NCBI RefSeq assembly: GCF_022662305.1
Contig: NZ_JAKNQH010000014.1
Location: 1-59,736 of the forward strand
Source: Sphingomonas sp. BAUL-RG-20F-R05-02
Lineage (GTDB): Bacteria; Pseudomonadota; Alphaproteobacteria; Sphingomonadales; Sphingomonadaceae
DNA: 59,736 nucleotides
Direction: 5' to 3'
Part shown: piece after piece, positions 43,255-51,848 of the stretch
How positions within the stretch are numbered: the stretch's first letter is position 1
Layout of the letters: the number at the start of each line of letters is the position of its first letter
Program-made: the position numbers and the translations under genes
Notes under the pieces: model-generated
What the model was told of the DNA's origin: nothing
Database searches by the model: none
The model's input: only the letters and a program-made list of their open reading frames with translations

Positions 43255-46200
43255 TCAGAACTTGTACCGAGCGCCGAAGAAGAACTGCCGGCCGGTCGAG
43301 CTGTAGGTCTGCTGGTCGCGACGCTCTTCACCGTCCCAATAGCTGGTCGGCTGATTGGTGAGGTTGATCGCGTCCACCGTCAGCGTGACATGCGGGGTGA
43401 GCTTGTACGACGCCGACATGTCGAAGTTCGTGCTCGAATACGAACCGGCCGTATCGGCGTATCCGGCGCGCAGCGGCACCGTCCGCAGATATTCGTCACG
43501 ATAGGCGAGCGAACCACGGATCGAGAACTTGGCATCCTCGTAATACAATGTCGCGTTTGCCGAATTGGGCGAGACGTTGACCAGCGGCGCACTGAACGTC
43601 GGGCCGGCCGCATTGGTGGTGAGGATGTAGCTGATGTTCGACTTGATGTGCGTATAATTCAGGATCGTGCCGAAATGCTTGAGGAAGCCTGGCAGGAACG
43701 TGAACGGCTGCTGATACTGGATCTCGACACCCTTGATCTTGCCGCCTGAGGAGTTGGCGTAGGAGGTGACGGTCGTCGTCGTGTTGGGGTCCTGCGCCGC
43801 GGTCAGCAGCTCCAGCGGCAGTCCGGCGGCGGCATAGGTCGTCGTCGAGCTGATCTGCTGCACGAAGCTCGACACGTCCTTGTAGAAGAACGACGCCGAC
43901 AGCAGCGCGCCATGCTGGAAATACCATTCCACCGACGCATCGAGGTTGGTCGCGCGGTAGGGATCGAGGTTCGGGTTGCCCACCGTCGCCGAGAACGGCG
44001 GGTTCGCGGTGGAGATCGAGCCGCCCGGCGTCAGGAAGCCGAGCGAAGGGCGCGACATCACCTTGGCGGCGGCGAAGCGCGCGGTCAGCTTCGGCGTGAC
44101 ATCGAGCGCGAGGTTCAGCGCGGGCAGCCAATCTTCATAGTTGCGCGTGAAGTTGACCGCCGTGCCGATGCCGACATAGCCTTCCGAATATTGATGCGTG
44201 TGCGCGTAGCGGATGCCGGCATCGCCGCGCAGCGCCATGCTGCCGAGATCCATGTTGAAGTCGAACTGGAGGTAGGGGCTGACGTCCTCCTCCTGCACCG
44301 CGCGGTTGTCGCCCTGCGCACCGGTGCCGAGGCTGCCGAGACGGAAGTCGCCGTACTGGTTGACGCAGTAGCAATCGACGCCGAACGCATCCATGATCTT
44401 GCCGATGTTCGGCACGATGAAGCTGGAGGTCGATCCGTTCGACAGGCCGATCGTGTCGATGTTGATCGGCGCGGTGCTGACGTCGCCGATCGTCAGACCG
44501 GCGGAAGACAGCGACGGAACCGTGCCGGTCGAAGCGATACGCTGCTGCCGGCGCGAGATGAAGTTGAAGCGTTTGTACGCGCCGCCGAACTTCACGGTGA
44601 ACTGGTCGTTCACCTCCCACTTCAGGTCACCCTTTACCGTGTGCAGCCGGTTCGTGACCTTGTTGGTGTATTCGCGGATCTGATCGTAGCCGTTGAGGAA
44701 CTGCCAGTTGTTCGGATTGGTGGCGTCGAACCCATAATTGAGGATCGGTCGCGTCGGGTTGGTGCGCGCGTCGTACACGAAGCCATCACTGTCGAAGCGG
44801 CTGAACGTGACGAGCCGCGAGTACGGATTGTCGAAGATCGATTCGCTCTGCCCGTATTGCAGGTGCAGATTGACCTTCTCCCCGATCTTCTGATCGATGT
44901 TGATGCCGGCCTGATAAAAGCTGGTGGTCGAGCGATTCTCGCTGTTCGTCACGCTGAAATCGGTGTCGTCGAACACACCGTAGACAAGCTGTCCGCTGGC
45001 ATCGACCTGCGCATCCCGGATCTTCATGTTGGGGCGGCCGGTCAGCTGCGCAGCGGTCAGCCCCGCCGTCGCCGTGCCGTTGGCACGGTTGAGGCTGATC
45101 GGGTTGGTGGCGAGATCGTTCTGATCCTGCTTGTAGCGCGCGTACACGCCGTCGATCGTGATGAGCGTCGTGTCGGTCGGCTTGGCCTGGAACGTACCCG
45201 CGAAGCCCATCCGCTCCTCGCGGTCGAGGAAGCGGCCGTAGCCGGGCAGTTTGGGCACGAACACGTTGGGTTGGTAGACGGTGTTGTACGCCGACGGGGT
45301 CGAACCGGGATATTGGCCGGTTGCGGGGATGCACGGGTTGGTGACGGGCTTGGAGCCGACCAGCGGATCGACTGGGGTGACTGGCGTGTTCGGCACGACC
45401 GGGCAAAAGCCGCCGTTCACGCCGCCGAAATCCGCGAGCGCGGTGTCGGAATAGGCGTCTTCCTGCACGTTGCGCTTGCTGTAGGCGCCCGACAGCATGA
45501 TGCCGATGCGACCATCGGCGAACGTCTTGCTGACCGATCCGGCGAGACGCGGTTCGACGTTCTTGTTGATATCGTAATAGGCGGTTTGAGCCGAGAACGC
45601 CGCCTGCCAGCCCTTGGGCAGATCGAACGGCCGCGCGGTCTGGAGATCGACCGTCGCGCCAAGCGACCCCTCGTCGATCTCCGCGGACTGCGTCTTGCGC
45701 ACGACGATCGAGTTGAACAGCTCGGACGCGAGCACGCTATAATCGAAGCTGCGCCCCTTGTTGACGCCTGCGCCCAGCGTCGAGCCGGTCGTCGCAATCG
45801 TCGATTCAAGGCCATTGAGGCGGGTGCGGCTGAAGTCGCCGGACAGGCCGCGGACGGTGATCTGGCGACCTTCGCCACCGTCACGTTCGATCGAGATGCC
45901 GGGAATGCGTTGCAGCGAGTCCGCTAGGTTGGCGTCCGGAAAGGAGGCGATGTCGGACGCATTGATCGCATCGACCACGCCGTTCGACTGTTTCTTAACA
46001 TTGAGCGCGGAGACGAGGCTCTGGCGATAGCCGGTGACGACGATGTCCTGCACCGGCGCGGTCGTGGCGGGCTGCGCGGCGGGGGCAGGGGCGCTCGATG
46101 CTTCGGCTGGCGTCTGTGGGGTGGGGGTTGGTGTCGCCGTGGCCGTTGGCGTGGCGAGCGGGTCGGCGCTTGGCTGCGCGGCGGTTGCGGTCGCGGGGGC

Positions 46201-46308
46201 GGTCGTGCTTTGCGCGAACGCCGCGGCCGGCATCGCGAGCATACCCGCCATCGCCAGCGTGGAGGTGCATGTCACCAGACTTTGCCGCGTCGCGAAGATC
46301 TTCGTCAT
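43255..46308 (-). CDS. TonB-dependent receptor of the pectin locus
   Basis: The product is 1017 residues from ATG 46306-46308. The signal peptide ends 'MPAAAFAQS'. It is followed by a Pro/Thr/Ala-rich low-complexity linker (about 35-85) and a TonB box region 'VQDIVVTGYRQSLVSALNVKK'. Then comes the plug, 'VVDAINASDIASFPDANLADSLQRIPGISIERDGGEGRQITVRGL', of the Caulobacter/Xanthomonas type, and a 22-strand barrel ending in 'GRQFFFGARYKF' with the terminal Phe. It imports oligosaccharides through the outer membrane with energy from TonB. Its place between oligogalacturonate lyase and pectin-binding genes suggests oligogalacturonides or rhamnogalacturonan fragments as cargo. Confidence 0.92.
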   Translation of the reverse strand: MTKIFATRQSLVTCTSTLAMAGMLAMPAAAFAQSTTAPATATAAQPSADPLATPTATATPTPTPQTPAEASSAPAPAAQPATTAPVQDIVVTGYRQSLVSALNVKKQSNGVVDAINASDIASFPDANLADSLQRIPGISIERDGGEGRQITVRGLSGDFSRTRLNGLESTIATTGSTLGAGVNKGRSFDYSVLASELFNSIVVRKTQSAEIDEGSLGATVDLQTARPFDLPKGWQAAFSAQTAYYDINKNVEPRLAGSVSKTFADGRIGIMLSGAYSKRNVQEDAYSDTALADFGGVNGGFCPVVPNTPVTPVDPLVGSKPVTNPCIPATGQYPGSTPSAYNTVYQPNVFVPKLPGYGRFLDREERMGFAGTFQAKPTDTTLITIDGVYARYKQDQNDLATNPISLNRANGTATAGLTAAQLTGRPNMKIRDAQVDASGQLVYGVFDDTDFSVTNSENRSTTSFYQAGINIDQKIGEKVNLHLQYGQSESIFDNPYSRLVTFSRFDSDGFVYDARTNPTRPILNYGFDATNPNNWQFLNGYDQIREYTNKVTNRLHTVKGDLKWEVNDQFTVKFGGAYKRFNFISRRQQRIASTGTVPSLSSAGLTIGDVSTAPINIDTIGLSNGSTSSFIVPNIGKIMDAFGVDCYCVNQYGDFRLGSLGTGAQGDNRAVQEEDVSPYLQFDFNMDLGSMALRGDAGIRYAHTHQYSEGYVGIGTAVNFTRNYEDWLPALNLALDVTPKLTARFAAAKVMSRPSLGFLTPGGSISTANPPFSATVGNPNLDPYRATNLDASVEWYFQHGALLSASFFYKDVSSFVQQISSTTTYAAAGLPLELLTAAQDPNTTTTVTSYANSSGGKIKGVEIQYQQPFTFLPGFLKHFGTILNYTHIKSNISYILTTNAAGPTFSAPLVNVSPNSANATLYYEDAKFSIRGSLAYRDEYLRTVPLRAGYADTAGSYSSTNFDMSASYKLTPHVTLTVDAINLTNQPTSYWDGEERRDQQTYSSTGRQFFFGARYKF

Positions 46309-46354
46309 CTCGTTCTTCCCTGCACTGATTTTTTGTACGAAACCGGCGGTCGGT

Positions 46355-47686
46355 TCACTTCGCCTTGGCGATTTCAACCGCGTAGACCTGCGTGCCGCCG
46401 TACATGTTGGAGCGGAACACCAGCCATTTGCCGTCCGGCGTGAAGTTGCCGTTCGGCTCCAGGCGGTAATCCTGCTTTGCCATGTTCACGAGCTTCTCGG
46501 AGGTGAAGTAGCCTGGCTTGATGAGCGAGGCGGCACCGGGCGCATGGATGCCGGCGACATCGGGAATGCCATGCGGCGTGAACAGGTAGAGGTACTTTCC
46601 GTCCGGTGCGTGCGCGACCATCTCGGGATCGCCGCCGTCACCGGAGAAGTGCTGACCGTCGGGTGCGCTGTGGTAATGTACCGACCATTCGTTGCGCTGT
46701 AGGTGGTAGCGCGTGCGCGCGCCGGTCGCGACGTCATAGCCCGCCACCCAGAAATCCTCGCCACGCGGCGTTTGCAGGTCGTACCAGATCGTTTTGCCGT
46801 CCTGGCTGAACCATTCGTGCCCGGCGATTTCCATGTTCATGATGCGGTGGTGGAGGGCAAGCGGCGGCGTATCGGGATGGTCGAGCCGCATCAGCCATAG
46901 CCGGTCGACCTTGTGCCATGGCCCCTCGTGGCAGAACATCAGCAGCTGCGGATCGGTGGGCGAGAATTGCAGATGGTTCAGCCAGTCGGTCGCGCGGTGG
47001 ATCACGCGCTTCTCACCGGTGCGCGTGTCGATGGTGAACATCGTCATCGGGATCTTGGCCTCGAGGCGCTCGTTCATGCGCACCTCCTTGGACTCGGCAT
47101 AGCTGAGCGGTTTCCCGTCGGGGCCGTTCGCCTTGTAATCGGCCTGATCGTAGCGCGTGTCGCGCTTCTTGAATGCGTCGAGTGCGCCGCTGGTCGAGGC
47201 GGGATCGGTGTCGACGCCGGCCAGCAAGGTCTCGTCCGAATTGATCGTCTGGATGTCGCCCCGGTCCAGCGTCGCGACCTTACGCACCTTGCCGCTATCC
47301 ACATCGGCGGCGAACACCGTCTTTGGCCCGGTGCCGTCGGCGGATTGCGTCTGGTAGAATGCGGTGCGGGTGCGGTGGCCGACAAACAGGAAACGGAACG
47401 GCGTGGCGATCTTGACGAAGGTCGTCAGCTTATGAGTCTTGAGGTCGACCCTGGCGAGACCTTGCGGTGTGGAAATGACGAGCTGATCGCCCTGCGGGGT
47501 GTAGCCGTTGAAGTTGAAATAAAGGCTTGAACTGCCCGGTTCGTCGGACAGGCGGATGACGCGGTGCCCGGTTGAAGGGTCGATCCACGCGCGCGGCACA
47601 TTCTGCGCCTGCGGCTGTGCGTGCGCGGCGATGGGGGCAAGCGCGATGATCGTTGCCGATATCATCCGTTGCGAGATGCACCCCAT
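46355..47686 (-). CDS. Oligogalacturonate lyase (PL22), exported
   Basis: The product is 443 residues; ATG 47686 follows AGAGGA at six bases, and the protein opens with a signal peptide 'MGCISQRMISATIIALAPIA' cut after 'AHAQ'. The seven-bladed propeller of PL22 is recognisable from 'LYFNFNGYTPQGDQLVIS', 'QTINSDETLLAGVDTD', 'WLNHLQFSPTDPQLLMFCHEGPWHKVDRLW', and 'EPNGNFTPDGKWLVFRSNM'. The His in 'NHLQFSP' and the HEGPWHKV stretch correspond to the metal and substrate site of known enzymes. It cleaves short oligogalacturonides to the unsaturated keto-sugar. Known homologues are mostly cytoplasmic; here export to the periplasm is predicted. It is first in the operon. Confidence 0.87.
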   Translation of the reverse strand: MGCISQRMISATIIALAPIAAHAQPQAQNVPRAWIDPSTGHRVIRLSDEPGSSSLYFNFNGYTPQGDQLVISTPQGLARVDLKTHKLTTFVKIATPFRFLFVGHRTRTAFYQTQSADGTGPKTVFAADVDSGKVRKVATLDRGDIQTINSDETLLAGVDTDPASTSGALDAFKKRDTRYDQADYKANGPDGKPLSYAESKEVRMNERLEAKIPMTMFTIDTRTGEKRVIHRATDWLNHLQFSPTDPQLLMFCHEGPWHKVDRLWLMRLDHPDTPPLALHHRIMNMEIAGHEWFSQDGKTIWYDLQTPRGEDFWVAGYDVATGARTRYHLQRNEWSVHYHSAPDGQHFSGDGGDPEMVAHAPDGKYLYLFTPHGIPDVAGIHAPGAASLIKPGYFTSEKLVNMAKQDYRLEPNGNFTPDGKWLVFRSNMYGGTQVYAVEIAKAK

Positions 47687-47724
47687 GATCGATCCTCTCA
47701 TATGTTCATATTATGGGACGATCT

Positions 47725-47751
47725 TCTATATAATGCCCTACTTATTGTCAA
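47725..47751 (-). promoter_or_regulatory. Sigma-70-type promoter candidate for the pectin operon
   Basis: On the minus strand TTGACA (47751-47746) is followed after 15 bases by TATAGA (47730-47725), about 40 bases before the oligogalacturonate lyase start. The surrounding sequence (47700-47750) is unusually AT-rich for this region, with several ATATTATG/CATTATAT-like pieces that might be operator half-sites. Spacing is shorter than ideal, so this is a candidate. Confidence 0.4.
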
Positions 47752-47828
47752 CCCAGATTGGCGGTATTTGGTGTACCGGGTCGCCGAATCTTGCGCTTGC
47801 CGTTCCATCCGGCTCCGTTCATCGCGGC

Positions 47829-49193
47829 ATGATGCAGGCGTCGGGGGATACACGTTGGTGGTGGCGCGAAGTGCGTGCGATGGTCGCGCTCGCGTATCCG
47901 CTCGTTCTGACCAATCTCGCACAGGCGCTGATCGCGACCACCGATGTGGCGCTGCTCGGCTGGGCCGGGGCGCACACGCTGGCGGCGGCGTCGCTCGGCG
48001 TCAATCTCGTCAACGCCTGCGTGTTCTTTGGCACCGGACTGGTCAGCGCAGCCGCGCCCATGATCGCGCAGGCGCTCGGTGAGCGCAGCAATGCTGTGCG
48101 CGACGTGCGGCGCACCGTTCGGCAGGCGATGTGGGTGTCGGTCGCGCTCGCCGTGCCGATGTGGTTAGTGCTGTGGCAGGCCGAACCGATCCTGCTGTTG
48201 TTCGGCCAGCAACCTGATCTCGCGCACGACGCGGTTCGGCTGGTGCACCCGATGATGATAGGACTGCTGCCGCTATTCTTCTACTATGTGTTGCGTGCGT
48301 TCGTCTCCGCGCTGGAACAGCCGATGTGGGCGTTCGTGATCGGCGCGGTCGCGGTGGTGCTCAATGCGGTGCTTAATTACGCGTTGATTTTCGGGCGGTT
48401 CGGCCTGCCGCCGCTCGGCCTGTTCGGCGCGGGGTTGGGGAGCGCATTATCCAACCTGTTCATGTTCGTCGGCATGGTGTTGGTGGTGACGCGGCAGCGC
48501 CGCTTCCGCCGCTTCCACCTGCTCGGCAACTGGTGGCGGGCGGATTGGGCGCGGTTTCGTGGGTTATGGCGGATTGGCCTGCCAATCGCGGTGACAGTCG
48601 GGTTCGAGGTGACGATCTTCAACTGCGCGGTTTTCCTGATGGGGCTGATCGGTACCGCCGAACTCGCCGCGCACGCTATCGCCATCCAGCTTGCCGCCTT
48701 GTGCTTCATGATCCCGCTCGGGCTTGCTCAAGCGGCGACGGTGCGGGTCGGGCTGGCTTTCGGGCGCGGCGATGCGGCGGGCGTGTCCCACGCCGGGCGC
48801 GCGGCCTTGGCGATCACGATGGTGGTGATGGCGGTGACCGCAACCATCCTGCTGGCCCTGCGGTGGGAACTGGTTGCGTTGTTCCTTGAGCCGCATAGCC
48901 TCGCGGAACAGCGCGTCGCCACCCTTGCGGTGTCGTTCCTCGGTGTTGCGGCGCTATTCCAGTTCTTCGATGGTGCGCAGGCGGTGGGCGCGGGGATGCT
49001 GCGCGGGCTTCAGGATACCTTCGTGCCGATGCTGCTCGCACTGGTGGGGTACTGGATCGTTGGCTTGGGAACGGCGGTGGCGCTTGCGTTCTGGTGGGAC
49101 TGGGGCGGCCTCGGGGTTTGGATCGGGCTTGCCGCAGGGTTGGCTTCGGTGGCGGTGCTGATGGTGGGCCGCTGGACGCTGCGCGCACGTTGA
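47829..49193 (+). CDS. MATE-family multidrug/toxin exporter (NorM-like)
   Basis: The product is 454 residues with about 12 hydrophobic segments in two homologous halves. The first half opens 'MVALAYPLVLTNLAQALIATTDVALLGWAG' and the second 'WRIGLPIAVTVGFEVTIFNCAVFLMG', as in MATE transporters; 'YVLRAFVSALEQPMWAF' and 'GLQDTFVPMLLALVGYWIVGL' are matching inter-half segments. It exports cationic compounds in exchange for Na+ or H+. I chose the ATG at 47829 since homology begins right after it; upstream in-frame codons overlap the control region of the pectin operon. No strong ribosome site is seen. Confidence 0.9.
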   Translation: MMQASGDTRWWWREVRAMVALAYPLVLTNLAQALIATTDVALLGWAGAHTLAAASLGVNLVNACVFFGTGLVSAAAPMIAQALGERSNAVRDVRRTVRQAMWVSVALAVPMWLVLWQAEPILLLFGQQPDLAHDAVRLVHPMMIGLLPLFFYYVLRAFVSALEQPMWAFVIGAVAVVLNAVLNYALIFGRFGLPPLGLFGAGLGSALSNLFMFVGMVLVVTRQRRFRRFHLLGNWWRADWARFRGLWRIGLPIAVTVGFEVTIFNCAVFLMGLIGTAELAAHAIAIQLAALCFMIPLGLAQAATVRVGLAFGRGDAAGVSHAGRAALAITMVVMAVTATILLALRWELVALFLEPHSLAEQRVATLAVSFLGVAALFQFFDGAQAVGAGMLRGLQDTFVPMLLALVGYWIVGLGTAVALAFWWDWGGLGVWIGLAAGLASVAVLMVGRWTLRAR

Positions 49194-49198
49194 TACCG

Positions 49199-49267
49199 CT
49201 ACCAGTTGCAATCTTTGCAACCGGGCGCTTGGTGTTCGCACTTGCAGCATGATCCGCAGAGCCGCAT
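49199..49267 (-). CDS. Possible 22-residue cysteine-rich mini-protein
   Basis: The ATG at 49265-49267 opens a 22-codon frame with six cysteines in 22 residues, spaced C-x2-CC-x-C-x6-C-x2-C (begins MRLCGSCCKCEHQ). All six use TGC. It is directly preceded, one base away, by the stop of a six-codon frame (MPERHR) that has a perfect AGGAGAGG ribosome site, so it could be translated by re-initiation. The pattern looks like a metal-binding peptide of the metallothionein kind, but length alone makes chance possible. It converges with the MATE gene. Confidence 0.35.
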   Translation of the reverse strand: MRLCGSCCKCEHQAPGCKDCNW

Positions 49268-49309
49268 ATCAGCGGTGCCTTTCAGGCATCCTCTCCTAAA
49301 ACTTTCAAA

Positions 49310-49341
49310 AGCCGGTCCCTTCGGGGATCGGCTCTTTTTTT
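49310..49341 (+). terminator. Intrinsic terminator
   Basis: AGCCGGTCCC-TTCG-GGGATCGGCT forms a stable stem with a TTCG tetraloop and one mismatch, followed by a run of T residues up to 49341 on the plus strand. It is about 120 bases after the MATE stop and is the best rho-independent terminator in the window. Confidence 0.85.
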
Positions 49342-49507
49342 ACGTTCGCCGCGTCAGTAGACTGCTCGGCAGGCCAGCTTGGGCAATGCGCCAGAGCTTC
49401 TGCTGCTCCGGCTTCATTATGCCGTGATCGCGTAACCCCGATCCCGGGCCTGCCTGCTGGTCGCGCTGGCTTTGCTAACGAGCAGGATCACAGTTTTGAT
49501 GGGGGGG

Positions 49508-49556
49508 TGGTGCCCGAGGACGGAGTCGAACCGCCGACACTGCGATTTTCAATCGC
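49508..49556 (-). other. attachment site: 3' part of a tRNA-Phe gene
   Basis: Read on the minus strand, the 49 bases run from the anticodon stem (GCGA, loop TTGAAAA with anticodon GAA, TCGC) through the variable loop and TΨC arm (GGTTCGACTCC) to the CCA end. The acceptor and D arms of the 5' half are missing; the sequence upstream (49557 onward) is unrelated. This is the usual footprint of a tyrosine integrase that recombines in the anticodon loop/3' part. The intact tRNA-Phe should lie just beyond the right edge, past the integrase. It marks the left boundary of the integrative element. Confidence 0.8.
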
Positions 49557-49802
49557 GGGTGAAGATGTTCCCGAAGAAACCCAAAACTTCCTAAGCCTCT
49601 ACAATATAGACGAATTCTTATGAGGGACAGATCGGCGGCTTGCCTTTTTTATCCTCCCATTTCCCCCCGTTTCCTGGACTGGTTACACAGGATTTACACA
49701 CGACCGCGCAGGCGAGCGGCGCTGTGGACGAGTCCGCCCAACATAAATTGTCTGGATTGCGCCGCCACCGGAGGTATCGGTTCGCAAAGCAACGCTACTT
49801 CG

Positions 49803-49830
49803 CGATACTAACTGCGCTTTTGTAACAGAA
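49803..49830. repeat. Repeat copy A flanking the HEPN gene
   Basis: CGATAC followed after 11 bases by TTGTAACAGAA. The same arrangement with identical spacing occurs at 51754-51781. This copy begins three bases beyond the end of the HEPN frame. Confidence 0.6.
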
Positions 49831-49832
49831 GT

Positions 49833-51650
49833 CTAAGAGTCTCTCGGACCAGCCTTCAATACATCGTAGCGAGACACTGGTGGCACCCTCTTCCATATCA
49901 GACTGCCAACCGCAGTTGCATCGTCGAAATCAATTCTAGTCGATCTATCGACGTAAGTTGCGTATTCCCATTCTAGGTAGTTGAAGGCCGCGTCAAAATC
50001 AGAGAATCCATTCGGGCCGCATGATATATCGCCGATGACTCCCAATATCTGGTCAAAATAATCATGAGCACTGTCTGCTAGCGCGGCGATATACGATGGA
50101 ACAGCCCCAAGATGTACAACTGAATTTCTTGCTCTGTAGATTCTACGAAGCTGCCATTCTACCTTTCGTAAATGAGTGTCGAGCATTAAGGTTATGCCGC
50201 CAGATGAGGTTACAGCTTTATGTATCCGGTAAATCCTGTTCCGTAGTAGCGCATTACTTTCTAGAACCGCTAATAAGTTGCGCAGTTCACCCAATCTTGA
50301 AGGTTGGGTGCATAGCGCTAAAAGCTGAAACTTCTTTTGAGTTCCAACATTGGCGGCACTCTCAAGTATGACGCCTGCGCGTTTACGGTTCTAGTGTAAT
50401 AAATCGTAGGTTAGCGAGGAGAATATTCTATCGATGTACTTCAAGCCGACACATGGTATTACGCCGGAAATGACGCTTTCGATTTTGCTTGAACCTTTTT
50501 TTGACGGGCATATCGTTTCAAGAGATATCCACGTATTCAAAAGTTTATTAGGCAAGGACTCACTGTCCATGCTAAGTCCATGAAATTCGGAAACGCTAAC
50601 GAACTTTTCATAGTGCCTTCCTTTTAAAAAGGCAGAATGCTTCATGATGTTAGTTAGCTTTCTTGACGCCAGTCGTTCAGAGGAGTCGCTCACTGCGCGC
50701 CTAACATAGCCTTCACTTCGAACAAGTTTTACGCCCGCTTCACAGCATTGCTCTAATAATATTTCATCATACAATACAAATGGATTGTCGTGGTTGTACA
50801 TTCTGTACATATTTTTGAGCAGTGAGACACGACTTTGAGCCTTTGCAATAGCCGAGTGTCTGTCGAGAGCGGTGATATTCTGCACTAGAAGGAATCGATT
50901 GCCAGACCCTTGCGGCTCTAAGTCTATTTGGTCGCTTAAAGCATCGAAAGGAGCAGGAATGTCACGCAGCACGCTTATACCTAACGGCTCGAATCTAACC
51001 GCATGCAGGGCGTCCACATTTTCAGTAACCCTAAAGCAAACATTAAAAGTGTGTCCTTGCGGGAAAATTCTTAAGTACAATTGTCTTACGTCTTCAATAC
51101 AAGATAAGTCACCACCTTCGCCCCAAAAAAATTCAGTCACCGCCTCGTGAATAAATCGCCTGCTCATGCTAAGATTAACAAGAGTGGTGACAATCTCCGT
51201 TGCGAGAAATTCTATATCGGTCTTTCGGCTTGTAGCGAGGAGTTCGATAGCTAAGTGCATTGCTTGTGTGGCATATGCCCAGCCAGATAGCTCTTGCTTT
51301 AATTGCATAAGTATACCGAAAACTATATCGGGTGAAGCGGCACGTATTTTATTAATAACCTCTCTGTCCGCCGGAATGATACCGCTCGAAACGATATTGC
51401 CGGAAAGACGGAACGTTAACTCTTCGATAATCGGATTGATTGACGAAGATGGCACTCCACTTGATGCGTTTGCTATCAGACTCGCCTGCTCTACTGCTTC
51501 CATCAGGAGCGAAGGTATGTTCACCGTCGGCGCGCGAAAACTGTCTAGGGAGGCTGGGGAAGATAGCTCCTCCAAACGTTGTGCGAAAAAGATGAGTGCT
51601 TCTTCGTCGCGAATACCTTCTTTGATGGCTGTAGGTCGATCGCCACGCAT
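49833..51650 (-). pseudogene. HEPN-domain (ApeA-like) protein gene with in-frame amber stop
   Basis: ATG 51648-51650 follows GAGGGG at a proper distance. The first part gives 419 residues and ends in TAG at 50391-50393. The frame then stays open with no shift for 185 more codons to a stop at 49833. The two parts read naturally as one protein of about 604 residues. The first part is unrecognised; it has mixed alpha/beta character ('FFAQRLEELSSPASL', 'VRQLYLRIFPQGHTFNVCFRV'). The last part contains 'WQLRRIYRARNSVVHLGAVP', the RxxxxH motif (RNSVVH, about 508-513 of the joined frame) of HEPN ribonucleases, in a setting like ApeA-type anti-phage proteins. The amber codon sits before the HEPN helix bundle, so the ordinary product lacks the nuclease part. 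Pseudogene, suppression or an assembly error are all possible. Confidence 0.7.
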
Positions 51651-51753
51651 TTGGTTGCCCCTCAATTGCCCGATAGGTTTTCTGCAACGTTGGAGGTTTC
51701 ATGTCGGTCGATCAAGCGTTGCGTTCGCGGCACAGGATTTAATCGGTCGATTC

Positions 51754-51781
51754 CGATACACCGCGCACGCTTGTAACAGAA
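51754..51781. repeat. Repeat copy B flanking the HEPN gene
   Basis: CGATAC followed after 11 bases by TTGTAACAGAA, matching copy A at 49803-49830. It lies in the 198-base space between the HEPN start and the resolvase start. Confidence 0.6.
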
Positions 51782-51799
51782 ACTAGACTCGACTCCTTT

Positions 51800-51844
51800 C
51801 GATACACCATCTACTAACGTTACACCGATTCGATACAGGGTAAC
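51800..51844. promoter_or_regulatory. res-like recombination region upstream of the resolvase
   Basis: CGATAC recurs at 51754, 51800 and 51831. The last copy sits inside a 26-base imperfect palindrome from GTTAC (51819) to GTAAC (51844), which ends four bases before the resolvase start codon. Arrays of half-sites immediately upstream of a serine resolvase gene are the usual layout of a res site and also allow autoregulation. Confidence 0.5.
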
Positions 51845-51848
51845 AAAG

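Noticed and set aside
43912..45927. 671-codon open frame on the plus strand
   Set aside because: It is the antisense shadow of the TonB receptor gene, which has a full signal peptide, plug and barrel.
49508..49580. Complete tRNA-Phe gene
   Set aside because: Only the anticodon stem to CCA part is present; the D arm and 5' acceptor strand cannot be formed from the adjoining sequence.
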